DNA of 64,000 nt from Bacillota bacterium (GTDB lineage Bacteria; Bacillota; Clostridia; Lachnospirales; Lachnospiraceae): NCBI GenBank assembly GCA_023437715.1, contig JAEZFK010000021.1, forward strand, positions 154,759 to 218,758, written 5' to 3'. Within the stretch, counting starts at the first letter, position 1, and every line of letters begins with the position of its first letter. The notes under the pieces were generated by a model, which made no database searches, was not told where the DNA came from, and was given only the letters and a program-made list of their open reading frames with translations. A program made the translations under genes and the position numbers. Positions 49,777-57,805 of this stretch are shown here, piece by piece.

Positions 49777-51048
49777 ATGAAAGAAAAAGTGTTTACATTT
49801 CAAAGAGAAGTCAGTAAGGAGGAAGAGGGGCTTTATCTGAAGGTCCCCTTTTCTGTGCCGGATCAGGTAGAATCCATAGAGGTGTCCTACCAATACGACA
49901 GAAGCGGAACTATCATAGATTTCGGTTTGCTGGATGAAAACGGGGGGCTCCTGGGCTGGTCCGGCTCGGACCGCAGCCGGATTACCATATCAGACCACAG
50001 GAGCTCTGCCGGCTTTGCCTCTGTTCCCGTAAAGGAAGGGCAGTGGAGCATTCTTTTGGGAGCCTACCACGTGAAAGAGCCGGGGGTGACGGTTACATAT
50101 CAGGTCCTATGCCGTTTTAAAAGTCTCAGGCTGTTAAAGGGAGATACCCACCTTCATTCCACCGGATCGGACGGCAACATGACCCCGGAGGAGCTGGCTT
50201 TTGCAGCAGAACGGGAGGGACTTGACTTTCTGTTTGTCACAGATCACAACAATTACGCCCATAATTACCAGCTTCGCTCCACGGCCCATGTGACCATGAT
50301 TCCGGGAGTGGAGTGGACTCATTACAAAGGGCATATGGGAATGCTGGGAAGAAAGCGCCCGTTCCGGAGCTTTCTTTCCAATTCCCTGGAGGAGACGAGA
50401 AGGATCGTTGAGGGTGCAAGAAAGGACGGGGCTTTTGCTGTTTTAAACCATCCTTTCTGTCCCAATTGCGGCTGGAAATGGGGCATGGACCAGGTAGAAT
50501 TTGACGGGGTTGAGGTGTGGAACGGAGGGCTCATGCCGGGGGCCAACGAGGCCTGCCTTAAATGGTGGGATGAAGCCCTGAAAGAGGGGAAAAGGATACC
50601 CATAACAGGGGGAAGTGATTTTCACAAATACGAGCCGGGACGGATGCCGGCCTCTCCCTGTACCTGTGTGTACTCCATGTCGGATTCCCCGGAGGATATA
50701 CTGGATGGTCTGAAAAAGGGCCATTCCTTTCTGACCATTTCTCCCGAGGGGCCTATGATGGAGACGGAGGCGGGGGGGAAGCTGATAGGAGATGAGATTC
50801 CCGGAGACAGAGAAATTAAGTTTACATTCTGGAATTTGAGAAAAGGCGATATCCTGTATCTTGTTTCAGGGGAAAGCAGAGAAGAGATCCGCTGTGAAAC
50901 AGAGTGTATTTCCCTTTGCAGAATCCCCGGAAGGGCGGGGTATCTGCGGGCGGAAATAAAAAGAAGCCTTCTGGACGGATATCCCGTGATTCCTGTCCTT
51001 CTGTCAAATCCTTATTACATAGAAAGGGAACACGATGATAAAAAATGA
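49777..51048 (+). CDS. PHP-domain phosphoesterase with N-terminal beta domain
   Basis: A 423-aa protein. Residues 1-120 are a beta-rich domain without recognizable motif. The PHP metal-binding domain follows: GDTHLHSTGSDG at about 121-132, FVTDHNNY at about 155, HPFCPNCGW at about 224 and GSDFHKY at about 278. PHP proteins hydrolyse phosphoesters at a trinuclear metal site. The substrate is unknown; the operon context suggests a phosphorylated sugar or glycan-derived compound. ATG 49777 has GGAGG at 49766-49770. The 3' end overlaps the next gene by 14 bases. Confidence 0.88.
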   Translation: MKEKVFTFQREVSKEEEGLYLKVPFSVPDQVESIEVSYQYDRSGTIIDFGLLDENGGLLGWSGSDRSRITISDHRSSAGFASVPVKEGQWSILLGAYHVKEPGVTVTYQVLCRFKSLRLLKGDTHLHSTGSDGNMTPEELAFAAEREGLDFLFVTDHNNYAHNYQLRSTAHVTMIPGVEWTHYKGHMGMLGRKRPFRSFLSNSLEETRRIVEGARKDGAFAVLNHPFCPNCGWKWGMDQVEFDGVEVWNGGLMPGANEACLKWWDEALKEGKRIPITGGSDFHKYEPGRMPASPCTCVYSMSDSPEDILDGLKKGHSFLTISPEGPMMETEAGGKLIGDEIPGDREIKFTFWNLRKGDILYLVSGESREEIRCETECISLCRIPGRAGYLRAEIKRSLLDGYPVIPVLLSNPYYIEREHDDKK

Positions 51049-53089
51049 ATTAATAAAGAATGTCCATGTGGTCTTTATGACACATTTTGATATGGGGTAT
51101 ACCGGGCTTGCGGACCAGGTTCTCAGCAGCTATGTTCATGAATTTATTCCGGGAGCCTTAAGCCTTGCGGAGGAAATGAACCGGGAAGGAAAAAAAAAGT
51201 TCGTCTGGACCATTGGCGCATTCCTGATTGACCATTATTTAAAGAAAGCGGAACCGGCAGAAGCAAAAAGGCTGGAAGAAGCGGTGATGAGAGGGGATAT
51301 CTGCTGGCATGGGCTGGCCTTTACCACCCATACGGAGCTTATGGACGCGGATCTGATGGATTTTGATTTAAGCTATTCCGACAGGCTGGACTCCAGGTTT
51401 GGGAAGAAGACCATTGCGGCAAAGCTTACGGATGTGCCGGGGCATACGAAAGCCATGGTGCCATTTCTGGCCGGTCATGGGAAAAAGTATTTACACATTG
51501 GCGTGAACGCTTCCTCCATGAATCCCAGGGTACCGGAAACCTTTCTGTGGGAATCAGGGGACAGTCAGGTCCTTGTCCAGTATTCTCCTGTCTACGGCTC
51601 AACCTGTTATGTGGAGGGCATGGAGGAGGTTCTGGAATTTGTCTTTCTGGGAGATAACCTGGGGATACCGGGAAAGGCAGACGTTTTAGAAAAGCTGGAA
51701 GCGCTGGAGCACACCTATCCCAATGCCAGGGTAGAGGCCTCAACTCTGGATGCGTATGCGGAAAGGCTTTGGGAAAAAAAGGCGGAGCTTCCGGTCATAA
51801 GGGAAGAGATCGGGGACACCTGGATACACGGTATTGCTTCAGACCCGGTGAAGGTCCGAAAGCTTCGCCGGCTTTTAAGCCTTAAGAATAAATGGAAGCA
51901 GAGTGGGATATTCAGTTATGAAAAACCGGAATTTCACGGCTTTATGGAAAATCTTCTTATGGTCTGCGAGCATACCTGGGCTTTGGATTTCAAGAAGCAT
52001 TTGTTTGACTTTGAAAACTGGAAAAAGGAAGATTTTCAACGGGCCAGAAAAAGGGATTTTGTGACCGATGACAGCTTTACAGAAAGGAATGCCGCCCTGA
52101 AAAATGCCGTATTCTTAGAAAAGGGAATCAGCCATATGGAAAGCTCTTATGACTGGTATCAGGGCTCTTATGGGGAACAGCGGGCCTATTTGGAGGAAGC
52201 GGTCCGGCTGCTGCCGGAAGCCTGCAGGGAAGAAGCCTTGCCGGAGTTAAAAAGAGAACAGGGGGAAGAAGGGGCTTTGGAAGGGGAAGAATTCCATCTC
52301 TTTGAAGCTGTTTCCATAGGGGAATGGAAAGCTGTATTTGACGGCAGCGGCGCCATTGTCTATTTGGAAAGGGGCGGAAAGGTCTGGATAGACGGAGGCT
52401 GCTTTGGCCGTTTTTCTTATGAAACCTATGGGGCATTGGATACGGTATCGGAATTTTACCAGTATAATCATGCTTTTAAGGAAAATATGGTCTGGTCGGA
52501 GGCCGATTTTTCAAAGCCCGGTCTGGAAACTGTGGAGGGGCTTTCAAACAGAAACTATTCTTTCGGAGTGCGAACCATGAGAAAGGCAGGCTCCCAGGTT
52601 GAAATCATACTGGCTGGGGACAGAAGGGCCGTAACAGAATACGGCTGTCCGGCCGGAGCCAGGCTCACCTACACCTTTGGAGAAGAGCTATTATGTCAGC
52701 TTTCCTGGGATCATAAGGATGCCAACAAGATGCCGGAGGCCTTATGGTTTGACGTTAATCTGGATGTGGAAAATCCCTGCCTTTGGAAAATGGTCATCAT
52801 GGGCCAGGAGATCTCCCCCTTAGAGGTGGTAAGAGGCGGAAACCGCAGGCAGCATTGCGTGGAAAAGCTGGTGTATGACGGCGCTGACGGAACCATAGAG
52901 CTTAAAAACCAGGATTCACCTCTGGTCAGCATGGGAGGAAGGCGTTTATACGGCGGCTGCCTGGAGCTGCCGGATATGGGGAAGGGTTTTTCCTACTGCC
53001 TGTTTAATAATAAATGGGGAACCAATTTCCCCATGTGGTGCGAGGACGACGGCTGGTTTCAATACAGCCTTAACCTTAAGAACAAGTAA
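51035..53089 (+). CDS. GH38-like glycoside hydrolase-type protein (DUF5054 type)
   Basis: A 684-aa cytosolic protein (no signal peptide) with an N-terminal GH38/57-like deacetylase-fold region. It has HVVFMTHFDMGYTG at residues about 10-23, ICWHGLAFTTHTELMD at about 88-103 and LTDVPGHTKAMVPFL at about 130-144. The C-terminal part is beta-rich, like the lectin-like domains of alpha-mannosidases. It overlaps the PHP gene, so the two are translationally coupled. Likely it processes a glycoside imported by the upstream ABC system; activity is not established. The DUF5054 name is from memory. Confidence 0.78.
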   Translation: MIKNELIKNVHVVFMTHFDMGYTGLADQVLSSYVHEFIPGALSLAEEMNREGKKKFVWTIGAFLIDHYLKKAEPAEAKRLEEAVMRGDICWHGLAFTTHTELMDADLMDFDLSYSDRLDSRFGKKTIAAKLTDVPGHTKAMVPFLAGHGKKYLHIGVNASSMNPRVPETFLWESGDSQVLVQYSPVYGSTCYVEGMEEVLEFVFLGDNLGIPGKADVLEKLEALEHTYPNARVEASTLDAYAERLWEKKAELPVIREEIGDTWIHGIASDPVKVRKLRRLLSLKNKWKQSGIFSYEKPEFHGFMENLLMVCEHTWALDFKKHLFDFENWKKEDFQRARKRDFVTDDSFTERNAALKNAVFLEKGISHMESSYDWYQGSYGEQRAYLEEAVRLLPEACREEALPELKREQGEEGALEGEEFHLFEAVSIGEWKAVFDGSGAIVYLERGGKVWIDGGCFGRFSYETYGALDTVSEFYQYNHAFKENMVWSEADFSKPGLETVEGLSNRNYSFGVRTMRKAGSQVEIILAGDRRAVTEYGCPAGARLTYTFGEELLCQLSWDHKDANKMPEALWFDVNLDVENPCLWKMVIMGQEISPLEVVRGGNRRQHCVEKLVYDGADGTIELKNQDSPLVSMGGRRLYGGCLELPDMGKGFSYCLFNNKWGTNFPMWCEDDGWFQYSLNLKNK

Positions 53090-53114
53090 AAGAAAGAGCT
53101 GCCGGACGTATCGT

Positions 53115-53143
53115 TTGACAAATGCGGGGAACCAGTGTAAGAT
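53115..53143 (+). promoter_or_regulatory. Promoter upstream of the CapA-like gene
   Basis: TTGACA (53115-53120) and TAAGAT (53138-53143) are 17 bases apart. The leader would be about 145 bases and contains several TGTGGA-like repeats (53198, 53207, 53236, 53267). Confidence 0.65.
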
Positions 53144-53297
53144 AAAAAAATGGGAATAGATCCCAAAGAAGTATGAAAGAAAAGTTATGAAATAACCTGT
53201 GATTTCTGTGGATATCTTGAAAAAATCCCCTTAATTGTGGAAAAAGTAATGAAAAACGCGAAATCATGTGGAAATTATTAACAACCAGGAGGAGCCA

Positions 53298-54491
53298 ATG
53301 AAGAAAATGAATGGCTGGATGAAGATTCTGGTTTTCTTTCCCCCGCTGCTCTTTGTTCTGCTCATTGGGTGGATCGCGTTAAACGAATTGGGAGGAACGG
53401 AGAAAGGAAAGGAGACGGTAAGCGAGACAAGCCTTACGGCGTCCATTGAAGAAAGCTCTGGGGAAAGCCCCTCGGAAAAACTTGCGGAATCGGAGCAGGA
53501 GAGTCAGAGCGTGACAGAGGAACCGTCCTCGGAACCCGCCCAGGCTTCCCCGGTTCATCTGCTTTTTGCAGGTGATATATTACTATCCGATCATGTGACT
53601 GCGGCTTATAATAAAGCAGGAGGCATAAATGGAGTGCTGGATGACGGTCTCCGGGCTGAAATCAGTCGTTCGGACATCTTTATGGCCAATGAAGAATTTC
53701 CATTCAGTGACAGAGGAACCGCAGCCAAGGACAAGCAGTATACGTTCCGGTCGCCCACATCCAAGGTTTCTGTAATGAATGAAATCGGAGTGGACATCGT
53801 GAGCCTGGCAAACAACCATTCCCTGGATTTTGGAACCGATGCCCTTGTGGATACCTGTACGGCCCTGGATGGGGCAGGTATCAAGTACGTGGGTGCAGGC
53901 CCCAACATGGACCGGGCCAGGCAGCTGCAAACCCTTGCGGCCGGCGGAAAGACCATAGGCTTCCTGGCCGCATCCCGGGTTTATCCTGATGCAGGCTGGG
54001 TGGCAGGCAGCCAGAAGCCGGGAATGGTAAGCGGCTACGATCCCACCATTCTGCTTGAGGAGATCCAAAAGGCTCAGGAGGCCTGCGATTATCTGGTGGT
54101 TTATATTCATTGGGGAATTGAACGGGATGAAAAGCCTCAGGATTATCAGAGAGCCCTGGGAAAGAAGCTTATCGATGCAGGTGCTGATCTGGTGATCGGA
54201 AGCCATCCCCATGTCTTACAGGGAGTGGAATATTACAACGGAAAGCCCATCTGCTACAGCCTGGGCAATTTCATATTCGGAAGCAGCATTCCAAAGACCG
54301 CTCTTTTGCGGGCTGACGTGGATTTTGACCAGGGGACCACAACCTTGTCCCTGGTTCCGGGAACCTCTAAAGCGGGCTACACAAGGGCCCTGGCGGAGCC
54401 GGGAGAGCTTCAGAGCTTTTACCAGTACTTTCAGGGAATCTCCTTTGGGATATCAGTGGATGAAAACGGCGTCATCCACAGCAGCAATTAA
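53298..54491 (+). CDS. CapA-family (PGA_cap) secreted metallophosphatase-like protein
   Basis: A 397-aa protein with an N-terminal membrane anchor (about residues 9-27) and a Ser/Glu-rich linker (about 35-85). The CapA fold follows: LLFAGDILLSDHV, MANEEFPFSDRG, VSLANNHSLDFG, YIHWGIERDEKPQDYQ, VIGSHPHVLQGVEYYNGKPICYSLGNFIFG. CapA proteins are calcineurin-like and are linked to poly-gamma-glutamate capsule or cell-surface polymer export. No capBC genes are adjacent, so a capsule role is not supported here. ATG 53298 has AGGAGG 6 bases upstream. Confidence 0.9.
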   Translation: MKKMNGWMKILVFFPPLLFVLLIGWIALNELGGTEKGKETVSETSLTASIEESSGESPSEKLAESEQESQSVTEEPSSEPAQASPVHLLFAGDILLSDHVTAAYNKAGGINGVLDDGLRAEISRSDIFMANEEFPFSDRGTAAKDKQYTFRSPTSKVSVMNEIGVDIVSLANNHSLDFGTDALVDTCTALDGAGIKYVGAGPNMDRARQLQTLAAGGKTIGFLAASRVYPDAGWVAGSQKPGMVSGYDPTILLEEIQKAQEACDYLVVYIHWGIERDEKPQDYQRALGKKLIDAGADLVIGSHPHVLQGVEYYNGKPICYSLGNFIFGSSIPKTALLRADVDFDQGTTTLSLVPGTSKAGYTRALAEPGELQSFYQYFQGISFGISVDENGVIHSSN

Positions 54492-54493
54492 AT

Positions 54494-55438
54494 TCAGACG
54501 AGGTATCTGTCGCCCTGGCAGATGCCTCTTTCTTTTAAGCGCTTTGCCAGGGTGTTGAGAACCAGCCGCTTGTTGCCGCTCCATAAAGGGGCTAAAAGCA
54601 GGCTTTTGGGACCGTCGCCGCTGATCCTGTGTATGACCGCCTGGGGAGGCAGAATGGCGAGGCAGTCGATGACCAGATCCACATATTCCTCCAGCTCATA
54701 GACGGGAATCAGTCCCTTTTCGTATTCCTCTGCCAGGTCGGTGTCCTTTAAAATATGAAGAAGCTGCAGCTTAATCCCGTCAATGCCCTGTTCTCCCAAA
54801 TGCCCCAGATAGTCCACCGTTTCCAGAACCATGTCTTTTGTCTCTCCCGGCAGGCCTAAGATGGCATGGGCGATGACGGTGAGCCCTGCTCCTTTCAGAT
54901 TTTTATAGGCATCGTTGAAAACGGAAAGGGGATAGCCTCTCCGGATATAGTCTGCCGTGGACTGGTGTATGGTCTGAAGACCCAGCTCCACCCAGACCGG
55001 TTTGATACGGTTTAAATCCTTTAACAGGAGAAGTACATCAGGGGGAAGACAATCCGGCCGGGTGGCAATGGAAAGGACTGCCACGTCGGGATGGCTTATG
55101 GCCTGGGTAAAGAGCTCCTGCAAATAGGACAGGGGCGCGTAGGTATTGGTATAGGACTGAAAGTAAGCGATAAAGCCGCCTGTTTCCTGATTTATCTTTC
55201 CCAGAACCCGCTTTTTGGCAGCTTCGATCTGCTCTGTGACGGAAACGTGAGGGGACAGGGCTTCGGCAAATTCCCCGGAGCCTCCGCCGCTGCAGAAGAT
55301 GCAGCCCCTGCTTCCCAGAGAGCCGTCCCGGTTGGGACAGGTCATCCCTCCGTCAAGGGCCAGCTTATAAACCTTGCGGCCGAACTTCATTTTCATTTCA
55401 TAGTCAAGTGAGTGATAGGGCTTTCCGTTCCAGAACAT
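54494..55438 (-). CDS. TIGR01212-type radical SAM protein (YhcC-like)
   Basis: A 314-aa radical SAM enzyme of the YhcC group. The iron-sulfur motif lies in MTCPNRDGSLGSRGCIFCSGGG (Cys residues of the CPNRDG...GCIFC pattern). YFQSYTNTYAPLSYLQELF and VWVELGLQTIHQSTADYIRRGY are conserved family blocks. Reaction unknown. I prefer ATG 55438 (MFWNGKPYHSLDYEMKMKFG) with AGGAAAGGG upstream. Starting at 55471 would add a basic MPRKRGQERET leader encoded by the leader element. Confidence 0.88.
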   Translation of the reverse strand: MFWNGKPYHSLDYEMKMKFGRKVYKLALDGGMTCPNRDGSLGSRGCIFCSGGGSGEFAEALSPHVSVTEQIEAAKKRVLGKINQETGGFIAYFQSYTNTYAPLSYLQELFTQAISHPDVAVLSIATRPDCLPPDVLLLLKDLNRIKPVWVELGLQTIHQSTADYIRRGYPLSVFNDAYKNLKGAGLTVIAHAILGLPGETKDMVLETVDYLGHLGEQGIDGIKLQLLHILKDTDLAEEYEKGLIPVYELEEYVDLVIDCLAILPPQAVIHRISGDGPKSLLLAPLWSGNKRLVLNTLAKRLKERGICQGDRYLV

Positions 55439-55449
55439 GGTTTCCCTTT

Positions 55450-55497
55450 CCTGCCCACGCTTTCTGGGCATAGAGGTATACCCGTAGGGTGCTTCCT
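55450..55497 (-). promoter_or_regulatory. Leader element copy before the radical SAM gene
   Basis: On the minus strand GGAGGAA is followed by a hairpin with arms ACCC/GGGT around TAC (55480-55490), then ACCTCTATGCCC with the ATG at 55471. A perfect second hairpin TGCCCA-N7-TGGGCA occupies 55452-55470. The ATG frame is in register with the radical SAM gene. It is the closest relative of the units at 26186-26287. Confidence 0.55.
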
Positions 55498-55518
55498 CCC
55501 GGTTTTTTTGATTGTTTC

Positions 55519-55548
55519 ATTATACGAAAACCGTTGGAGGGCTGTCAA
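55519..55548 (-). promoter_or_regulatory. Promoter of the radical SAM gene
   Basis: On the minus strand TTGACA (55543-55548) and TATAAT (55519-55524) are separated by 18 bases. The leader includes the hairpin/short-ORF element. Confidence 0.85.
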
Positions 55549-55580
55549 ATTTTTTTGCAGGTTTTTCGTAAAATATTCTA

Positions 55581-55610
55581 TTGTGGAATCTTTCCGGTTT
55601 ATGATATACT
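55581..55610 (+). promoter_or_regulatory. Promoter of galK
   Basis: TTGTGG (55581-55586) and TATACT (55605-55610) are separated by 18 bases. It is divergent from the radical SAM promoter, 32 bases away. Confidence 0.6.
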
Positions 55611-55622
55611 CGTAATAATGAC

Positions 55623-55671
55623 AATACTTTGTCAATCAAGTACCTAAATGCCCCAAAAGCGTGGTCAGTAA
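55623..55671 (+). promoter_or_regulatory. Leader element copy before galK, with 7-codon upstream ORF
   Basis: A hairpin with arms TACTT (55625-55629) and AAGTA (55638-55642) is followed by CCTAAATGCCCC. The ATG at 55648 opens the frame MPQKRGQ and stops at 55669-55671. The galK ribosome site AAAAAGGAGAG follows. Arms and loop differ from other copies but the order of parts is the same. Confidence 0.5.
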
Positions 55672-55695
55672 ATTGGAAAAAGGAGAGCATAAGAC

Positions 55696-56991
55696 ATGAA
55701 TGTAAAGGATACGAATCAGATGCTGGAATCGGAGAAAGCGAAAAAGCTTTTTACCGCCCTGTATGGCGAAAATGCGGTTAAGGAGAACATTGAACGGTAT
55801 CAGAGCCTGGTCATGAACTTTCAGAAGAAGTTTCCAGAGGAGGATGTTCTGTTGTTTTCTTCACCGGGCCGCACGGAGATCAGCGGAAACCATACGGATC
55901 ACAACCACGGAAAGGTGCTGGCGGGAAGCATTAATTTAGACTGTGTAGGCGTTGCCGCAAGAAATAACAGCAGGATAGTAAACATCATCAGTGAAACATA
56001 TAACCAGAGCTTTACCATTGATTTGGATGATTTAGTTCCCAGTGAAAAGAAATCAGGGACTATTGACCTGGTAAAAGGCCTTTTAAAGGGATTTCTGGAA
56101 GCCGGATATGAAATCGGCGGCTTCAACGCCTGTGTGACCAGCAACGTGATCAGCGCAGCAGGCGTCAGCTCCTCGGCATCCTTTGAAATGCTGCTCTGTT
56201 CCATTTTAAATACATTTTTCAACGAAGGCCGCATGGATACGGTGGCTTATTCCCATATCGGAAAATTTTCCGAAAATGTGTACTGGGGCAAGGCTTCCGG
56301 CCTTTTGGACCAGATGGCATGCGCGGTGGGAGGACTTATTACCATTGATTTTAAAGACCCGGCCGCTCCTGTTGTGGAGCAGATCGACTTTGATTTTGCA
56401 TCCCAGAACCACAGCCTGATTATCGTCAACACAGGAAAGGGACATGCAGACTTAAGCGCCGATTACTCCTCAGTTCCGGCGGAGATGAAAAAGGTGGCAG
56501 AATTCTTCGGAAAGGAGGTCTGCGCCGAGATTACGGAGCAGGAAGTCATCGACAACTTAGAAAAGGTGAGAGACTTTGCAGGAGACCGTTCCGTGCTCCG
56601 CGCGCTTCATTTCTTTGAAGAGAACAAGAGGGTAGATGCCGAGGTTGCTGCCTTAAAGGAAGGCCGGTTCCAGGACTTCTTAAAGAATATCACCGCTTCC
56701 GGGGATTCCTCCTGGAAATGGCTGCAGAACTGCTTTACAAATATCAGCTATCAGGAGCAGGGAATAACCGTTGCCCTGGCCCTTACAGAGCTTTTTCTGG
56801 CGGAGAAAAAGAGGGGCGCATGCAGAATACACGGCGGCGGATTTGCCGGAGTTATTATGGCTGTTCTGCCCAATGAGCTGGTGGATGAATACATCGCATA
56901 CATTGAAAAAGCCATGGGAGAAGGCAATGCCTACCGGATGACCATCAGGCCTTACGGAGCCATCTGTTTCAATGAGGTCATGGACAGATAA
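55696..56991 (+). CDS. galK: Galactokinase
   Basis: A 431-aa GHMP kinase that phosphorylates galactose at C1 (Leloir pathway). The galactokinase signature (PGRTEISGNHTDHNHGKVL, about residues 57-75), the ATP-binding loop (SAAGVSSSASFEMLL) and the C-terminal RIHGGGFAGVIMA motif are intact. It is somewhat longer than the E. coli enzyme (382 aa), as in other clostridial members. AAAAAGGAGAG precedes ATG 55696. galE and galT are not in the window. Confidence 0.95.
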   Translation: MNVKDTNQMLESEKAKKLFTALYGENAVKENIERYQSLVMNFQKKFPEEDVLLFSSPGRTEISGNHTDHNHGKVLAGSINLDCVGVAARNNSRIVNIISETYNQSFTIDLDDLVPSEKKSGTIDLVKGLLKGFLEAGYEIGGFNACVTSNVISAAGVSSSASFEMLLCSILNTFFNEGRMDTVAYSHIGKFSENVYWGKASGLLDQMACAVGGLITIDFKDPAAPVVEQIDFDFASQNHSLIIVNTGKGHADLSADYSSVPAEMKKVAEFFGKEVCAEITEQEVIDNLEKVRDFAGDRSVLRALHFFEENKRVDAEVAALKEGRFQDFLKNITASGDSSWKWLQNCFTNISYQEQGITVALALTELFLAEKKRGACRIHGGGFAGVIMAVLPNELVDEYIAYIEKAMGEGNAYRMTIRPYGAICFNEVMDR

Positions 56992-56994
56992 TAA

Positions 56995-57023
56995 TTGTAA
57001 TTCCTGCCAAAATAGAGTACAAT
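56995..57023 (+). promoter_or_regulatory. Promoter of the cytidylate-kinase-like gene
   Basis: TTGTAA (56995-57000) and TACAAT (57018-57023) are separated by 17 bases, between galK and the next gene. Confidence 0.65.
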
Positions 57024-57075
57024 AAAGGTAAGAAATAGAAAATACCAACTTGATATAAAAGGAGGCAGGCACATT

Positions 57076-57720
57076 ATGAAAGAAAATAAAAATCTGGTCA
57101 TCACCATAGGCAGACAGTACGGAAGCGGCGGCCGGATTGTAGGAAAGGATCTTGCAGAGGAGCTGGGAATTCACTTTTATGACGAAGAGATTCTTACCAT
57201 TACCTCAGAGCAGAGCGCAGTGGGAGAGGTTTTTTTCCGCCTTGCAGATGAAAAGGCGGGAAGCAATCTGCTTTACAAGATCGTCAGCGGCTTGAAGCCT
57301 CAGCTGGGCAAGCCTTCCATGGATGCGGATATCGTAAAGCCGGAGAATCTTTTCCGGTTCCAGTCCCAGGTCATCCGGGAGCTGGCAAGCCAGGAATCCT
57401 GCATCATTGCGGGAAGATGCGCTGATTATATCTTAAGCCAGGATGCGGAGAAGTTTCCCGGTCTGGTGCGGATATTCGTTTACTCAGATACACCCACTCT
57501 GGTGAAGCGGACCATGGAAGTCGACAAGGTGGACGAAAAGGAAGCGGCCAGGCGCGTGAAACGGATCAACCGTGAGAGAAAAGAATATTACAGGTACTAT
57601 ACCGGTGGAAGCTGGGAGGACTGGAATAATTATGATCTGATCATCAATACCAGCTGCATTGATCTGACACAGACCGCTAAGCTGATTAAGGATTACATTA
57701 AGCTCAGAGGAATTGAATAA
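57076..57720 (+). CDS. Cytidylate-kinase-like P-loop protein
   Basis: A 214-aa P-loop kinase-like protein of the cytidylate kinase-like family. The phosphate loop is the variant GRQYGSGG (residues about 12-19), directly followed by RIVGKDLAEELGIHFYDEEIL. IIAGRCADYIL and RVKRINRERKEYYRYYTGGSW are typical family blocks. The true substrate is unknown and it is distinct from Cmk proper. RBS AAGGAGGC precedes ATG 57076. It is monocistronic with a strong terminator. Confidence 0.88.
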   Translation: MKENKNLVITIGRQYGSGGRIVGKDLAEELGIHFYDEEILTITSEQSAVGEVFFRLADEKAGSNLLYKIVSGLKPQLGKPSMDADIVKPENLFRFQSQVIRELASQESCIIAGRCADYILSQDAEKFPGLVRIFVYSDTPTLVKRTMEVDKVDEKEAARRVKRINRERKEYYRYYTGGSWEDWNNYDLIINTSCIDLTQTAKLIKDYIKLRGIE

Positions 57721-57741
57721 CAGGCAAAAAGCAAAAACAAA

Positions 57742-57800
57742 AAGCCGGAAGCATCCCGGGGGAATAAAGCTCCCCCTGCGGATGCCTCCGGCTTCTTTAT
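57742..57800. terminator. Bidirectional terminator at 57.75 kb
   Basis: AAGCCGGA...GCATCC pairs with GGATGC...TCCGGCTT, with an inner GGGGG/CCCCC stem and T-rich flank. It lies between convergent genes. Confidence 0.85.
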
Positions 57801-57805
57801 TTTAT

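Noticed and set aside
53198..53275. Cluster of DnaA-box-like TGTGGA repeats as a replication origin
   Set aside because: Only one comes within one base of the consensus, spacing is irregular, and no dnaA, dnaN or parB gene is near.
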